From: Acidithiobacillus ferrianus
Lineage (GTDB): Bacteria; Pseudomonadota; Gammaproteobacteria; Acidithiobacillales; Acidithiobacillaceae
Length of the DNA: 64,000 nucleotides
Reading direction: 5' to 3'
NCBI RefSeq assembly: GCF_010378095.1
Contig: NZ_WNJL01000035.1
Span: forward strand, 186,001-250,000
In this document: positions 54,212 to 64,000 of the stretch, piece after piece
Layout: every line of letters begins with the position of its first letter
How positions within the stretch are numbered: the stretch's first letter is position 1
Notes under the pieces: generated by a model
Databases searched by the model: none
What the model saw: the letters and a program-made list of their open reading frames with translations, nothing else
What the model was told of the DNA's origin: nothing
Translations under genes and position numbers: made by a program

Positions 54212-55918
54212 ATGACCACCCCTAACGCTGAAACGCTTGTTGAACCCAGTTTTGCCGAGATGTTTGAAGAAAGCCAGAGCACCCAGGGCCTTAAGCCCGG
54301 CGAGTTGCTCACCGGCATCGTGACCCGCGTCGATAACGATTTTGTCATCGTCGACGTGGGTCTCAAGTCCGAAGGACCGATTCCCACCGAGCAGTTTCGC
54401 AATGCGGAAGGCGAGATCGAAGTCAAGGTAGGCGATTCCGTGGAGGTTTGTCTGGAACTGGTGGAAGATGGCATGGGCGAGACCCGCCTCTCCCGCGAAA
54501 AAGCCCGCCGTGCCAAGACCTGGGTCGATCTGGAGAAGTCTTTCAATGACAACGCCGTGGTGCATGGCTTCCTCACCGGCAAGGTGAAAGGGGGGTTCAC
54601 GGTCAGCATCGACGGTGTGCGCGCCTTCCTGCCTGGCTCGCTGGTCGACGTGCGCCCGGTACGGGATGTTGCCTATCTCGAAGGCAAAGACCTGGAGATG
54701 AAAATCATCAAGCTGGACCGCAAGCGCAACAACGTGGTGGTTTCCCGTCGCGCGGTGGTCGAGCAGGAACAGAGTGTGGAACGCGGCGCGCTGCTGGAGA
54801 GTATTCAGGAAGGTGCGATCCTGGATGGCGTGGTCAAGAATCTCACCGATTATGGCGCATTCATCGACCTGGGCGGCATCGACGGCCTGCTGCACATCAC
54901 CGATATGGGTTGGCGCCGGGTCAAGCATCCCAGCGAGGTGGTCACCGTGGGTGGCGAAGTGCGCGTGCTGGTGCTCAAATTCGACCGTGAGCGCGGCCGC
55001 ATCTCCCTGGGCATGAAACAGTTGGGTGAAGACCCATGGCGCGATATCGCTCGCCGTTACCCGGAGGCCACCCGGATTTTCGGCAAGGTCACCAACGTCA
55101 CGGACTACGGCGCATTTGTCGAGATCGAAGAGGGCGTCGAAGGTCTGGTGCATGTTTCCGAGATTGACTGGACCAACAAGAATATCAATCCGGCCAAGGC
55201 CTTGCATGTGGGCCAGGAAGTCGAGGTGATGATCCTGGACATCGACGAAGAACGCCGCCGCATTTCTCTAGGTATCAAGCAGTGCCTGCCCAACCCGTGG
55301 GACGACTTCGCGCAGAACTTCCAGAAGGGCGATCGGGTTTCCGGTCAGATCAAGAGCATTACCGATTTCGGCGTGTTCGTCGGTCTGGATGGCGGTATCG
55401 ATGGCTTGATCCATCTTTCCGATCTGGCCTGGGATCGTACCGGTGAAGAGGCGGTGCGCGACTTCAAGAAGGGCGACACTCTGGATGCCGTGGTCCTGAG
55501 CATCGATCCCGAACGAGAGCGCATCAGCCTGGGTATCAAGCAGATGGAGACCGATCCCTTCATTCAGTTTGTGGTGGCCAACGAAAAAGGCGCCCTGGTC
55601 GAAGGTGAAGTACTTTCTGTCGACAATCGTGGCGCGGTGATCCGCGTGGCCGAAGGGGTGGAAGGCTTCCTGCCGCAGCGTGAATGGGCTCGTGGTCAAT
55701 CCTTGTCCGCGGGGGGGAAGGTCGAGGTCAGCATCGCCATGGTGGACCGCAAGAACCGTACCTTGACCCTCAGCACCAAGGCCCGGGAAGCCGTTGCTTC
55801 CCAGGAAGACCAGGCGGCAATGGTCCAGCAGTATGCGCGTAGTGCCGCGACGGGCACCACCAGTTTGGGTGATCTCATCAAGGAACAACTCAAGCGCAAG
55901 CAGGGGGAGGAGAGTTGA
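54212..55918 (+). CDS. rpsA: 30S ribosomal protein S1
   Basis: 568 residues with six S1 RNA-binding repeats, for example [20 protein letters not shown] and [21 protein letters not shown]. It helps mRNA bind to the 30S subunit. It follows cmk by 78 bases and precedes ihfB by 77. Confidence 0.97.
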   Translation: MTTPNAETLVEPSFAEMFEESQSTQGLKPGELLTGIVTRVDNDFVIVDVGLKSEGPIPTEQFRNAEGEIEVKVGDSVEVCLELVEDGMGETRLSREKARRAKTWVDLEKSFNDNAVVHGFLTGKVKGGFTVSIDGVRAFLPGSLVDVRPVRDVAYLEGKDLEMKIIKLDRKRNNVVVSRRAVVEQEQSVERGALLESIQEGAILDGVVKNLTDYGAFIDLGGIDGLLHITDMGWRRVKHPSEVVTVGGEVRVLVLKFDRERGRISLGMKQLGEDPWRDIARRYPEATRIFGKVTNVTDYGAFVEIEEGVEGLVHVSEIDWTNKNINPAKALHVGQEVEVMILDIDEERRRISLGIKQCLPNPWDDFAQNFQKGDRVSGQIKSITDFGVFVGLDGGIDGLIHLSDLAWDRTGEEAVRDFKKGDTLDAVVLSIDPERERISLGIKQMETDPFIQFVVANEKGALVEGEVLSVDNRGAVIRVAEGVEGFLPQREWARGQSLSAGGKVEVSIAMVDRKNRTLTLSTKAREAVASQEDQAAMVQQYARSAATGTTSLGDLIKEQLKRKQGEES

Positions 55919-55995
55919 TTCCTCTCCTTTTCCTGTCCGGCTTGTCGGGATGACCTGTCATTTGTCCATTCTTCAATCATTTAAGAAGCAAAAAT

Positions 55996-56307
55996 ATGAC
56001 TAAATCAGAACTGATCAAGAACATAAGCGCCCAGTATCCGCATTTGAGTGTGCGCGATGTCGAGGTGGCCGCCCGTCAGGTGCTGGATTACCTCAGTGAT
56101 GCTTTGGCTGAAGGTGAGCGCATCGAAATCCGCGGCTTTGGCAGTTTTTCGATGCATGTGCGTCCGGCCAAGCAGGGACGCAATCCGAAAACCGGCGAGC
56201 CGGTTTTGGTGCCCGAGAAGCGGGTCCCTCACTTCAAGCCGGGCAAAGAACTGCGTGAACAGGTAGATTATCCGGAGGCGGCTACGGTCTCTGGCGGCAA
56301 AGTCTAA
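55996..56307 (+). CDS. ihfB: Integration host factor subunit beta
   Basis: 103 residues of the HU/IHF family: [21 protein letters not shown] and the DNA-arm region [24 protein letters not shown] with the intercalating proline. It bends DNA with IhfA and may assist the element integrase at 18 kb. Its stop is directly next to the lapB start. Confidence 0.95.
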   Translation: MTKSELIKNISAQYPHLSVRDVEVAARQVLDYLSDALAEGERIEIRGFGSFSMHVRPAKQGRNPKTGEPVLVPEKRVPHFKPGKELREQVDYPEAATVSGGKV

Positions 56308-57474
56308 TTGACCGCCTCTGGTGTGGATATTGGGGTTATCCTTGTCCTGCTGGCGGCGATTCTGTCAGGGGTTTTCGTTGGCCAGCGTATTCCTCGACGC
56401 AAGTCCGCGGCGGGCATTCCGGATACGGTTCCCAAGGTCTATATCCAAGGCCTCAACTATCTTCTGAGTGAACGCAACGATGAGGCCGTGGAGATCTTTC
56501 TCGATGCTTTGCGGCAGCATCCGGAAAGTGTTGATATCCTTCTCGCGCTGGGACGCCTTTTCCGGCGTCGCGGGGAACTGGAGCGTGCGTTGCGGGTGCA
56601 TCAGCACCTTTTGGAGCAACCAGCATTGGCTCCGGATCTGCGGCAAGGCGTGCTCTTTGAAATCGCACAGGACTACCTCAAGGCGGGGATTCTGGATCGC
56701 GCGGAATCCATCCTCAAGGAATTACTGGATCGTCAGCCGGATCATTTGGAAGGATTGGCCACACTGGCGGAACTCTACGAACTGGGTGGCGAATGGGAGC
56801 AGGCCATTGCGATTCGTCGGCGATTGTGCGAAGCGGGCATGGGGGGGCAGCGCTCCGTGATCGCCATGCTCTACGGGGAGTTGGCGGAGCAGGCGGTGCG
56901 GGCAGGCCGCCCTGAGGAGGGGCAGGCTTTTCTGGATAAAGCGCGGCAAGAAGATGCGGAGAATCCGCGCGCCTGGGTGGTCGGTGGGCGTATCGCCTAT
57001 GATCGGCAGGACTGGCGGGGCGCTGTTAAGCTTTGGGCCAATCTTCTGGATGCAGACGTGGAATTGGTCTTGCTGGTTTTGGAGCCTTTTCTTTCGGCCT
57101 TGCGTGCCGCCGGGGAGCGACCGGATGGCTCTGGGCTGCGGGAACGGTTGCTGCGCATGTGCCGCACACCGCTTGCGGTGGATCGTCTGGCGCATGCCCT
57201 GCACGCCGTGGAAGGCAGATCCGCAGCCACCGCCTATTTGCGTCATCTTCTGCTGCTGCAACCGGATATGCGAACCATGCAGGTCTTGTTGAAGCTGGAT
57301 CCCGCGGCGCCAGGACCGGAGCTGTATTCGGCGATGGCGGTGGCTGTCCGGGACTTGTCGGTGGAAACGCCAGTTTTTCAGTGCCGGAGTTGCGGGTACC
57401 AGAGCCCGCACTACTACTGGCGCTGTCCCAGTTGCAGACAATGGGGAACCTTCTCCGGAGGACGTAATCCGTGA
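56308..57474 (+). CDS. lapB: LapB, TPR protein controlling LPS synthesis
   Basis: 388 residues: an N-terminal membrane helix, a TPR solenoid (about 40-330) and a rubredoxin-like metal site [14 protein letters not shown] at the end. LapB regulates LpxC turnover at the inner membrane in E. coli. The start is a TTG directly after the ihfB stop; no earlier start is in frame. The lapA gene that usually precedes it is absent. Confidence 0.9.
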   Translation: MTASGVDIGVILVLLAAILSGVFVGQRIPRRKSAAGIPDTVPKVYIQGLNYLLSERNDEAVEIFLDALRQHPESVDILLALGRLFRRRGELERALRVHQHLLEQPALAPDLRQGVLFEIAQDYLKAGILDRAESILKELLDRQPDHLEGLATLAELYELGGEWEQAIAIRRRLCEAGMGGQRSVIAMLYGELAEQAVRAGRPEEGQAFLDKARQEDAENPRAWVVGGRIAYDRQDWRGAVKLWANLLDADVELVLLVLEPFLSALRAAGERPDGSGLRERLLRMCRTPLAVDRLAHALHAVEGRSAATAYLRHLLLLQPDMRTMQVLLKLDPAAPGPELYSAMAVAVRDLSVETPVFQCRSCGYQSPHYYWRCPSCRQWGTFSGGRNP

Positions 57475-58190
57475 TTTCGCCGCTGATCGTTGCGCTCGAT
57501 TACGCCAACGACCGCGAGGCGCTGGCGCTGGCGGCGCAGCTCGATCCGGCCGTGTGCCGGGTCAAGGTGGGCAAAGAACTTTTCACGACGGCGGGACCCG
57601 CCATTGTGGTAAGCCTGCAGCGCATGGGATTTGAAGTATTTTTGGATCTCAAGTTCCATGATATCCCACAAACGGTGGCCAAGGCGTGCAAGGCAGCGGC
57701 CCGGCTCGGGGTGTGGATGCTCAACGTGCATGCCAGTGGCGGCCGCGCCATGCTGCTTGCGGCGCGTGAGGCGGTCGCCAGTACGGAGGGCCGTCCCCCC
57801 TTGTTGATCGCGGTGACGGTGCTGACCAGTCTGGATGACGCGGCCCTGCACGAGATTGGTGTGAGTGGCGCGGCGCGGGACCAGGTGCGCCGTTTGGCGG
57901 CGCTCGCCGCGGCGTGCGCCTTGGATGGCGTCGTGTGCGCCGCGCAAGAGGCGATGGAGTTGCGTGAGGCATTTCCCGGGTTGTTGCGGGTGACGCCCGG
58001 CATCCGCCTCGCGGGGGGGGCGCAAGACGACCAGCGGCGTACCATGACTCCAGCGGCGGCGCGGGCGGCCGGGTCGGATTTTCTGGTGGTGGGCAGACCT
58101 GTCACGGCCGCGGCGGACCCGGCACTGGCCCTGCGCCAGATATTGGCCGAATTGGCGGGGCGTCTTGTCGATTCTGAAAAGCCCGACTAA
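57471..58190 (+). CDS. pyrF: Orotidine 5'-phosphate decarboxylase
   Basis: 239 residues, TIM barrel. The catalytic motif [11 protein letters not shown] and the phosphate region TPGIR..., GRPVTAA are present. It makes UMP. The GTG start at 57471 overlaps the lapB stop by four bases. Confidence 0.96.
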   Translation: MISPLIVALDYANDREALALAAQLDPAVCRVKVGKELFTTAGPAIVVSLQRMGFEVFLDLKFHDIPQTVAKACKAAARLGVWMLNVHASGGRAMLLAAREAVASTEGRPPLLIAVTVLTSLDDAALHEIGVSGAARDQVRRLAALAAACALDGVVCAAQEAMELREAFPGLLRVTPGIRLAGGAQDDQRRTMTPAAARAAGSDFLVVGRPVTAAADPALALRQILAELAGRLVDSEKPD

Positions 58191-58254
58191 GTGATTAGAG
58201 TGCGGATGCGCGGGTGCGCTTGTGGTATCGCGATAAAGAAACAGAGGTAGAGCC

Positions 58255-58842
58255 GTGACTGCGGATGAAGTGGTGGCGTTGTACAAAGAGGATGGGGCAC
58301 TGCTCCAGGGACATTTTCTGTTATCTTCCGGGTTGCATAGCGATACCTACCTGCAATCGGCCAAGGTACTGCAATTTCCCGGGCATGCGGCACGGCTTGG
58401 TGCGGCCATGGTTGCGGGCATCCCGGCGGACTTGCGGCGGCGCATCTCTTGCGTCGCAGGCCCCGCCATGGGTGCGGTTCTGGTATCTTACGAGTGCGGG
58501 CGTGCGCTGGGCGTCCGCAGTGTATTTACCGAACGGGAAGGCGGACGGATGGTCTTGCGCCGGGGTTTTGTCTTGACACCGGGAGAAGGCGTGCTGGTAG
58601 TCGAAGACATCACCACCACCGGTGGCTCGACGCGGGAATGCATCACGGCGGTAGCGGCAGCAGGGGGGCAAGTGCTCGCCACGTCCGCCATCATCGATCG
58701 TAGTGCGGGGTTTCATGATTTTGACGGGATACCTTTTTTCCCGCTACTGCAGCTTCCGGTACGTACCTGGGAGGTGGTGGATTGTCCCCTTTGCGCCGGC
58801 GGGGACACGCCGATCAAACCGGGGAGTCGTGGCCTGCGCTAA
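58255..58842 (+). CDS. pyrE: Orotate phosphoribosyltransferase
   Basis: 195 residues. The PRPP motif VLVVEDITTTGGSTRE and an N-terminal GHFLLSSGLHSDTYLQ match PyrE of the shorter class. GTG 58255 has AGAGGTAGAG upstream. It precedes pyrF in the pathway, making OMP from orotate. The C-terminal CPLCAGGDTPIKPGSR is a known feature of one PyrE subfamily. Confidence 0.94.
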   Translation: MTADEVVALYKEDGALLQGHFLLSSGLHSDTYLQSAKVLQFPGHAARLGAAMVAGIPADLRRRISCVAGPAMGAVLVSYECGRALGVRSVFTEREGGRMVLRRGFVLTPGEGVLVVEDITTTGGSTRECITAVAAAGGQVLATSAIIDRSAGFHDFDGIPFFPLLQLPVRTWEVVDCPLCAGGDTPIKPGSRGLR

Positions 58843-58915
58843 CCTTGAGGGGCAGCGGGCTTGTGTTTATCATTGACGATTGGGCTTAGGCAAAATGCAA
58901 CATAAGGATCAGTTC

Positions 58916-60205
58916 ATGCGAATCTCGATACCAGAGGCGGCGCCTCTGGAAAGACACATCAGTGTCACCATTCCCGCCCGTGAGGTGGAGAGTGAAGTGT
59001 CTCAGCGCCTGCGCAGCAAAGCGCGCTCCGCCCGTTTTCCCGGCTTCCGTCCCGGTAAGGCGCCTATCGCCCTGATCGAGCGGCATTATGGTTCCGACGC
59101 TCTCATGGAGGCCTTCGACCATCTCATCAACGCGCATTATTCCCAGGCGGTACGTGAGGAGTCCCTGCGCCCGGTCGGGCAGCCCGAGGTACAGGTCGAG
59201 AAGGGCGGGCGTGGTGAAGATCTGGTCTTTACGGCAGTGATCGAGGTGTATCCGGAATTCGAACCGCAGGTGCCGGACGCCACCGTGATCCGGAAGTCGG
59301 TCGAAGTGACGGATGCCGATGTGGATGCCACCCTCGATATCATGCGTCAGCAGCGGCGTTTTTATGTGCCGGTCGAGCGGGCTGCCCAGAGCGAGGATCG
59401 GGTCATCGTGGATTTTCAGGGCACCATGGATGGTACGCCTGTGCCCGGCGGCGATGTTACCGATTATTCCGTTGTGCTGGGCTCCGGCCGCTTGCTGCCA
59501 GATATCGAGCAAGGCCTTTCAGGGATGTCCGTCGGAGAAGAGAAGCAGGTCTCCGTGCGGTTTCCGGATGGGTACCACACCCCGGAACTGGCGGGTAAAG
59601 CCGCGCAATTTCATTTGCAGGTCAAAGAAGTGGCGGCGCCCCAGTGGCCCGAGGTCGACGCGGCCTTCGCCCGTGCGCTGGGCATTGAGGATGGCGAAGT
59701 GGCCGTGCTGCGCCAGGAAGTGCGCGAAAACCTGGAGCGCGAGGCGCAACGCATTATCCGTGGTCAGGTCAAGACGCAGATTCTGGAACTGATCGCAGAG
59801 AGCCATCATCCCGACTTGCCCAAGCAAATGGTCCAGCGGGAACTGGAACGGCTACGGAAGGATGCCGACGTCGCGACCAATGGTGGCGACCTGGATGCGT
59901 TGGCGCGGCGGCGTGTGGTTCTTGGCTTGGTCATGTCCGAGATCGCGCGTCGTGAAAATTTCTGGGCTTCTCCGGCGGAGGTCACGCAAGTGATTCAGGA
60001 TATGGCGGTGCAGTATGAGGAGCCGGAACAATTCGTGAGTTGGTATCGCAGCAAACCGGAGCAGATGGAGGAGGCGGAGGCCATGGTGCTGGAAGGCAAA
60101 GTGGTGGCATGGTTTCTGGAGCGTGTTAAAGTAACCGACGAACCCGTCAGTTTCAACCAGCTTATTGGCCGTGCGCCGGCGGCTGCGGTAAGCGCGGATA
60201 GCTGA
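58916..60205 (+). CDS. tig: Trigger factor
   Basis: 429 residues: ribosome-binding N-domain with GFRPGKAP, a FKBP-type PPIase domain (about 155-240) and a helical C-domain. It folds nascent chains. ATG 58916 is chosen for AAGGAT upstream and the family start MRISIPEA; 58895 is possible. It heads the tig-clpP-clpX-lon block. Confidence 0.95.
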   Translation: MRISIPEAAPLERHISVTIPAREVESEVSQRLRSKARSARFPGFRPGKAPIALIERHYGSDALMEAFDHLINAHYSQAVREESLRPVGQPEVQVEKGGRGEDLVFTAVIEVYPEFEPQVPDATVIRKSVEVTDADVDATLDIMRQQRRFYVPVERAAQSEDRVIVDFQGTMDGTPVPGGDVTDYSVVLGSGRLLPDIEQGLSGMSVGEEKQVSVRFPDGYHTPELAGKAAQFHLQVKEVAAPQWPEVDAAFARALGIEDGEVAVLRQEVRENLEREAQRIIRGQVKTQILELIAESHHPDLPKQMVQRELERLRKDADVATNGGDLDALARRRVVLGLVMSEIARRENFWASPAEVTQVIQDMAVQYEEPEQFVSWYRSKPEQMEEAEAMVLEGKVVAWFLERVKVTDEPVSFNQLIGRAPAAAVSADS

Positions 60206-60246
60206 TGCCCGACGTGATGGCGCGTCGACTGACAAGGAGCATAACC

Positions 60247-60891
60247 ATGTGGAAACAGGGAGGGGACCGGTTGGCGCCCACCGTACAGGGGCTGGGCTAC
60301 GTGCCGATAGTGGTCGAACAGACCGGACGCGGCGAGCGTTCCTACGATATCTACTCCCGCCTGCTCAAGGAACGGGTGATCTTCCTGGTGGGTCAAGTGG
60401 AAGACATGATGGCCAACCTGGTGGTCGCCCAGTTGCTTTTTCTGACGGCAGAAAATCCGGATAAAGACATTGAGCTTTACATCAACAGTCCGGGTGGTTC
60501 TGTCACCGCGGGCATGGCGATTTACGACACGATGCAGTTCATCCGTCCAAAGGTCAGCACGCTCTGCATTGGGCAGGCGGCGAGCATGGGGGCGGTGTTG
60601 CTGGCGGCGGGCGCCGAAGGCAAGCGCTACGCGCTGCCCAACGCGCGGATCATGTTGCATCAGCCCTCCGGCGGTTTTCAGGGGCAAGCGCACGATATCG
60701 AGATCCATACGAAAGAAATCCTGCGCATCCGCGAACGGCTCAATGATATCCTGGTCCATCACACCGGACAGAGCCGTGAACGCATCGAGCAGGATCTCGA
60801 CAGAGACTTTTTCATGTCGGCCGAAGAGGCCCAAACCTACCATCTTGTGGACGCCGTGATTGCCCGTCATGGCGAAAACGAGACCGCCTGA
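60247..60891 (+). CDS. clpP: ATP-dependent Clp protease proteolytic subunit
   Basis: 214 residues with catalytic S113 (QAASMGA), H138 (MLHQP) and D187. ATG 60247 follows AAGGAG; an in-frame start at 60205 would touch the tig stop. It forms the tetradecameric protease with ClpX. Confidence 0.96.
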   Translation: MWKQGGDRLAPTVQGLGYVPIVVEQTGRGERSYDIYSRLLKERVIFLVGQVEDMMANLVVAQLLFLTAENPDKDIELYINSPGGSVTAGMAIYDTMQFIRPKVSTLCIGQAASMGAVLLAAGAEGKRYALPNARIMLHQPSGGFQGQAHDIEIHTKEILRIRERLNDILVHHTGQSRERIEQDLDRDFFMSAEEAQTYHLVDAVIARHGENETA

Positions 60892-60910
60892 AACGGGCAG
60901 GAGAACAGCC

Positions 60911-62182
60911 ATGGCTGGAAAGCATGAGGGAAGTGGTGAAAAAACGCTGTATTGTTCGTTCTGTGGCAAGAGCCAGCACGAGGTCCGCAAGCTGATCGCC
61001 GGTCCTTCGGTATTCATCTGCGACGAATGCATCGAGTTGTGCAACGACATCGTCAAGGACGAGATACTGGACGACCACAGCGAGGGCCAGGACAAGCTGC
61101 CCAGGCCCATGGAAATCCGCAAGACCCTGGATGCGTACGTGATTGGTCAGGAAAGCGCCAAGAAGGTGTTGTCTGTGGCCGTGTATAACCACTACAAGCG
61201 CCTGGAGCATGGTGGCCGGGACAACGAGGTCGAGCTGGACAAGAGCAACATCCTGTTGATCGGGCCCACAGGCTCGGGCAAGACGCTGCTGGCGCAAACC
61301 CTGGCTCGCCTCCTGAATGTGCCTTTCGCCATGGCCGATGCGACGACCCTGACGGAGGCCGGTTATGTGGGGGAGGATGTCGAAAACATCATCCAGAAAC
61401 TCCTGCAGAAATGTGATTACGATGTGGAAAAAGCGCAGACCGGTATCGTTTATATCGATGAGATCGACAAGATCACCCGGAAATCGGAGAACCCTTCCAT
61501 CACCCGGGATGTCTCTGGTGAGGGCGTGCAGCAAGCCCTCCTCAAGCTGATCGAGGGAACTGTCGCTTCCGTGCCGCCCCAGGGTGGCCGCAAGCATCCG
61601 CAGCAAGAGTTCCTGCAAGTGGATACCCGGCACATCCTCTTCATCTGTGGCGGTGCCTTTGCGGGCCTGGAAAAATCCGTTTCCTCACGTCTGGAGAAGG
61701 GTGGCATGGGTTTCAATGCGCCCCTCAAGCACCATGACAAGGGCGCGACAGCCGCGATGCTGATGCGAAACCTGGAGCCGGAAGACTTGGTGCGCTATGG
61801 CTTGATTCCTGAATTTGTCGGGCGTCTGCCGATTCTCGCGCTACTGGAGGAACTGGATGAGGAAGCCCTGATCTCCATTCTGACCGAGCCGAAGAATGCG
61901 CTGGTGAAGCAGTATCAAAAGCTTTTTGCGTTGGAAGGCGTGACCCTGGAGTTCCGCACCGAGGCGCTCCGCGCCATTGCTAAAAAGGCCTTGACGCGCA
62001 AAACCGGCGCCCGGGGTTTGCGCTCCATTCTGGAGCAGATTCTGCTGGATAGCATGTACGAGTTGCCGTCCATGAGCGGGGTTAAAAAAGTGGTGGTCGA
62101 TGCCACTGTCGTTGAAAGTGGCACCAAACCGCTGTTGGTTTACGATGATGCTGCCAAGGTGGATATGTCGCACCCTGCCTGA
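60911..62182 (+). CDS. clpX: ATP-dependent Clp protease ATPase subunit ClpX
   Basis: 423 residues: N-terminal zinc domain with C15, C18, C37 and C40, AAA+ Walker A GPTGSGKT and Walker [13 protein letters not shown] 60911 follows GGAG 19 bases after clpP. It unfolds substrates for ClpP. Confidence 0.96.
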   Translation: MAGKHEGSGEKTLYCSFCGKSQHEVRKLIAGPSVFICDECIELCNDIVKDEILDDHSEGQDKLPRPMEIRKTLDAYVIGQESAKKVLSVAVYNHYKRLEHGGRDNEVELDKSNILLIGPTGSGKTLLAQTLARLLNVPFAMADATTLTEAGYVGEDVENIIQKLLQKCDYDVEKAQTGIVYIDEIDKITRKSENPSITRDVSGEGVQQALLKLIEGTVASVPPQGGRKHPQQEFLQVDTRHILFICGGAFAGLEKSVSSRLEKGGMGFNAPLKHHDKGATAAMLMRNLEPEDLVRYGLIPEFVGRLPILALLEELDEEALISILTEPKNALVKQYQKLFALEGVTLEFRTEALRAIAKKALTRKTGARGLRSILEQILLDSMYELPSMSGVKKVVVDATVVESGTKPLLVYDDAAKVDMSHPA

Positions 62183-62271
62183 AGCGGAGCGGGGCGTTCA
62201 TTGAAAAGCACCGTGGACGACCCCATCTGCATCGTTATTGGTAGTCATTCACCTCATTGCTGGAGTAAACC

Positions 62272-64000
62272 GTGGCCCAAATAGATAAGAGTCTTCTGGT
62301 GGAAGAGGAAGCGCAAATGGTACCGGTGTTACCGTTGCGCGATGTCGTGGTGTTTCCCTTCATGGTCATTCCTCTCTTCGTGGGGCGGGCGAAGTCTATC
62401 CGTGCCCTGGAAGAGGCCATGTCCGGCGAGAAACAGATTCTGCTGGTGGCGCAAAAGAACGCGGCGGATGATGATCCCCAGCCAGAGAATATTTACCGGA
62501 TTGGCACGCTGGCGACCATTCTGCAGCTTCTCAAGCTGCCGGACGGGACCGTCAAGGTGCTGGTTGAGGGTACCGACCGGGCAAAGATCGTCTCTTTCCT
62601 GCCTGCTGGGGAGTCCTTGCGGGCACAAGTACAGGTCGTGGCCAGCGGCGCGGCGAGTGATCGTGAGCTCGAAGCCCTCATGCGTTCGGTGAGTGCGCAA
62701 TTTGAGTCCTACGTTAAGCTGAACAAGAAAATCCCGCCCGAAATCCTGTCTACTTTGGCCAGTATGGATGATCCGGCGCGGCTGGCGGATACGGTAGCGG
62801 CCCACCTGAGTCTCAAGCTGGAAGAGAAACAGGAGATTCTCGAGAAGGCGGAGACGCAGGCCCGACTCGAACACCTATTGGGCATGATGGAATCTGAAAT
62901 AGACCTCCTGCAGGTGGAAAAGCGTATCCGTGGTCGTGTCAAGCGGCAGATGGAAAAAAGCCAGCGTGAATATTATCTGAACGAGCAGATGAAGGCGATC
63001 CAGAAAGAGTTGGGTGATCTGTCCGAAGAGGGTGGTGGCGAACTGGACGATCTGGCGCGCAAAATCGGCAAGGCTGGAATGCCCAAGGATGTGCAAGCCA
63101 AGGCTGAGGCCGAGCTGAAAAAATTGCGGATGATGAGCCCCATGTCGGCGGAGGCGACGGTCGTGCGTAACTACATCGACTGGCTGGTGAGTGTACCTTG
63201 GCGCAAGCGCAGCAAGATCACCAAGGATCTCAAGCGCGCCAAGGCCATCCTCGATGCCGATCACTATGGTCTGGAGGATGTCAAGGAGCGTATTCTCGAA
63301 TACCTCGCCGTGCAGGAGCGGGTAGGCAACAGCCGGGGACCGATCCTTTGCCTGGTGGGTCCGCCTGGGGTGGGTAAAACCAGCCTGGGACGCTCCATCG
63401 CGTCGGCGACGGGGCGAAAGTTTGTGCGCATGTCCTTGGGTGGTGTGCGCGACGAGGCGGAGATCCGTGGTCATCGGCGGACCTACATTGGGGCGCTGCC
63501 TGGCAAAATCGTCCAGAGTCTGGCCAAGATCGCCACGCGGAATCCGTTGATGCTGCTGGATGAAGTGGACAAGATGGCGATGGATTTTCGAGGGGACCCG
63601 GCCTCTGCCCTCCTGGAGGTGTTGGATCCGGAGCAGAACGCCACGTTCAACGACCATTATCTGGAAGTGGATTTCAACCTTTCCGAGGTGATGTTCGTGA
63701 CGACGGCGAACACCCTCAACATTCCGGCACCGCTGATGGATCGCATGGAGGTCATTCGTATCCCTGGCTATACCGAAGATGAAAAAACCCACATCGCCAC
63801 CCAGTATCTGTTACCCAAGCAGATCGGGAAAGCCGGGCTTAAGGACGGAGAAATACAGGTTTCGCAGACGGTTATTCGTGACATTATCCGTTATTACACC
63901 CGGGAAGCCGGCGTGCGGAATCTGGAGCGTGAACTGGCGCGTATCTGTCGTAAGGTGGTCAAGGAACTCCTGCTCGACAAGAAACGCACGCGGGTACAAA
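62272..64000 (+). CDS. lon: Lon protease, 5' part (runs off the window)
   Basis: The frame from GTG 62272 stays open to the end, giving 576 residues. GGAG lies at 62262-62265. The N-terminal LON domain ([23 protein letters not shown]), coiled coil (about 185-270) and AAA+ module with Walker A GPPGVGKT are present. The serine-lysine protease domain lies beyond base 64000. Lon degrades misfolded and regulatory proteins. Confidence 0.96.
   Translation, partial: MAQIDKSLLVEEEAQMVPVLPLRDVVVFPFMVIPLFVGRAKSIRALEEAMSGEKQILLVAQKNAADDDPQPENIYRIGTLATILQLLKLPDGTVKVLVEGTDRAKIVSFLPAGESLRAQVQVVASGAASDRELEALMRSVSAQFESYVKLNKKIPPEILSTLASMDDPARLADTVAAHLSLKLEEKQEILEKAETQARLEHLLGMMESEIDLLQVEKRIRGRVKRQMEKSQREYYLNEQMKAIQKELGDLSEEGGGELDDLARKIGKAGMPKDVQAKAEAELKKLRMMSPMSAEATVVRNYIDWLVSVPWRKRSKITKDLKRAKAILDADHYGLEDVKERILEYLAVQERVGNSRGPILCLVGPPGVGKTSLGRSIASATGRKFVRMSLGGVRDEAEIRGHRRTYIGALPGKIVQSLAKIATRNPLMLLDEVDKMAMDFRGDPASALLEVLDPEQNATFNDHYLEVDFNLSEVMFVTTANTLNIPAPLMDRMEVIRIPGYTEDEKTHIATQYLLPKQIGKAGLKDGEIQVSQTVIRDIIRYYTREAGVRNLERELARICRKVVKELLLDKKRTRVQ

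Overview
The window is a 64-kb chromosomal segment of an iron-oxidising, acidophilic, autotrophic gammaproteobacterium-like organism, most probably an Acidithiobacillus of the ferrooxidans/ferrivorans group. The main evidence is a petI-type cytochrome bc1 operon (cycA-sdrA-petA-petB-petC) that continues into a Tat-exported high-potential iron-sulfur protein of the Iro type. The housekeeping blocks (gyrA-serC-pheA-hisC-aroF-tyrA-aroA-cmk-rpsA-ihfB-lapB-pyrF and tig-clpP-clpX-lon) fit a proteobacterial chromosome. Genus and species are inferred from gene content only.

Layout. 1-4.9 kb: end of a complete oligopeptide-type ABC importer (two permeases, two ATPases, binding protein), then an MsbA-like ABC exporter (5.0-6.9 kb) and an EamA transporter (7.1-8.0 kb). 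7.8-10.7 kb, minus strand: mtaD-ubiG-gph, translationally coupled. 10.7-12.5 kb: two cell-wall lipoproteins (MltB-like transglycosylase, NlpC/P60 peptidase). 12.7-19.7 kb: a 7-kb integrated element in tRNA-Asn(GTT), bounded by 70-bp identical repeats, with a tyrosine integrase, AlpA-like regulator, primase zinc finger, RepA-like ATPase, small coupled ORFs, a DUF4160/DUF2442/DUF2283 cassette and terminal repeats resembling integrase arm sites. No virion or conjugation genes are visible. 20-25.3 kb: a putative Tat substrate, a TatA-like protein, a CLC transporter and an APC/KimA-like transporter. 25.5-31.5 kb, minus strand: cytochrome b561, a PH-domain protein and the petI-iro operon with its own promoter and terminator. 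31.8-33 kb: nitronate monooxygenase-like FMN protein.

33.2-40.5 kb is an anaerobiosis block: ubiT-ubiU-ubiV (O2-independent ubiquinone synthesis), an unusual lipoate-ligase/DUF116 fusion, then convergently nrdG, a separate small glycyl-radical-domain gene and nrdD, with a well-matched pair of NrdR boxes upstream. 40.8-43.2 kb: a second cytochrome b561, a one-helix protein preceded by a perfect 18-bp-arm hairpin, tRNA-Thr(CGT) and rlmI. 43.3-58.8 kb: mtnA, gyrA and a dense run of aromatic amino acid, translation, envelope and pyrimidine genes, many overlapping by a few bases. 58.9-64 kb: tig-clpP-clpX-lon, with lon running off the end.

Functionally the window joins respiratory electron transfer (bc1, Iro, cytochromes c and b561), quinone supply under both oxic (ubiG) and anoxic (ubiTUV) conditions, and oxygen-sensitive dNTP synthesis. 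This fits an organism that oxidises Fe(II) or sulfur with O2 but also grows anaerobically, for example by ferric-iron respiration. The points most worth a second look are the integrated element, the LplA-DUF116 fusion, the split NrdD, the variant Qo and Rieske motifs of the bc1 complex, and the hairpin at 41.7 kb.
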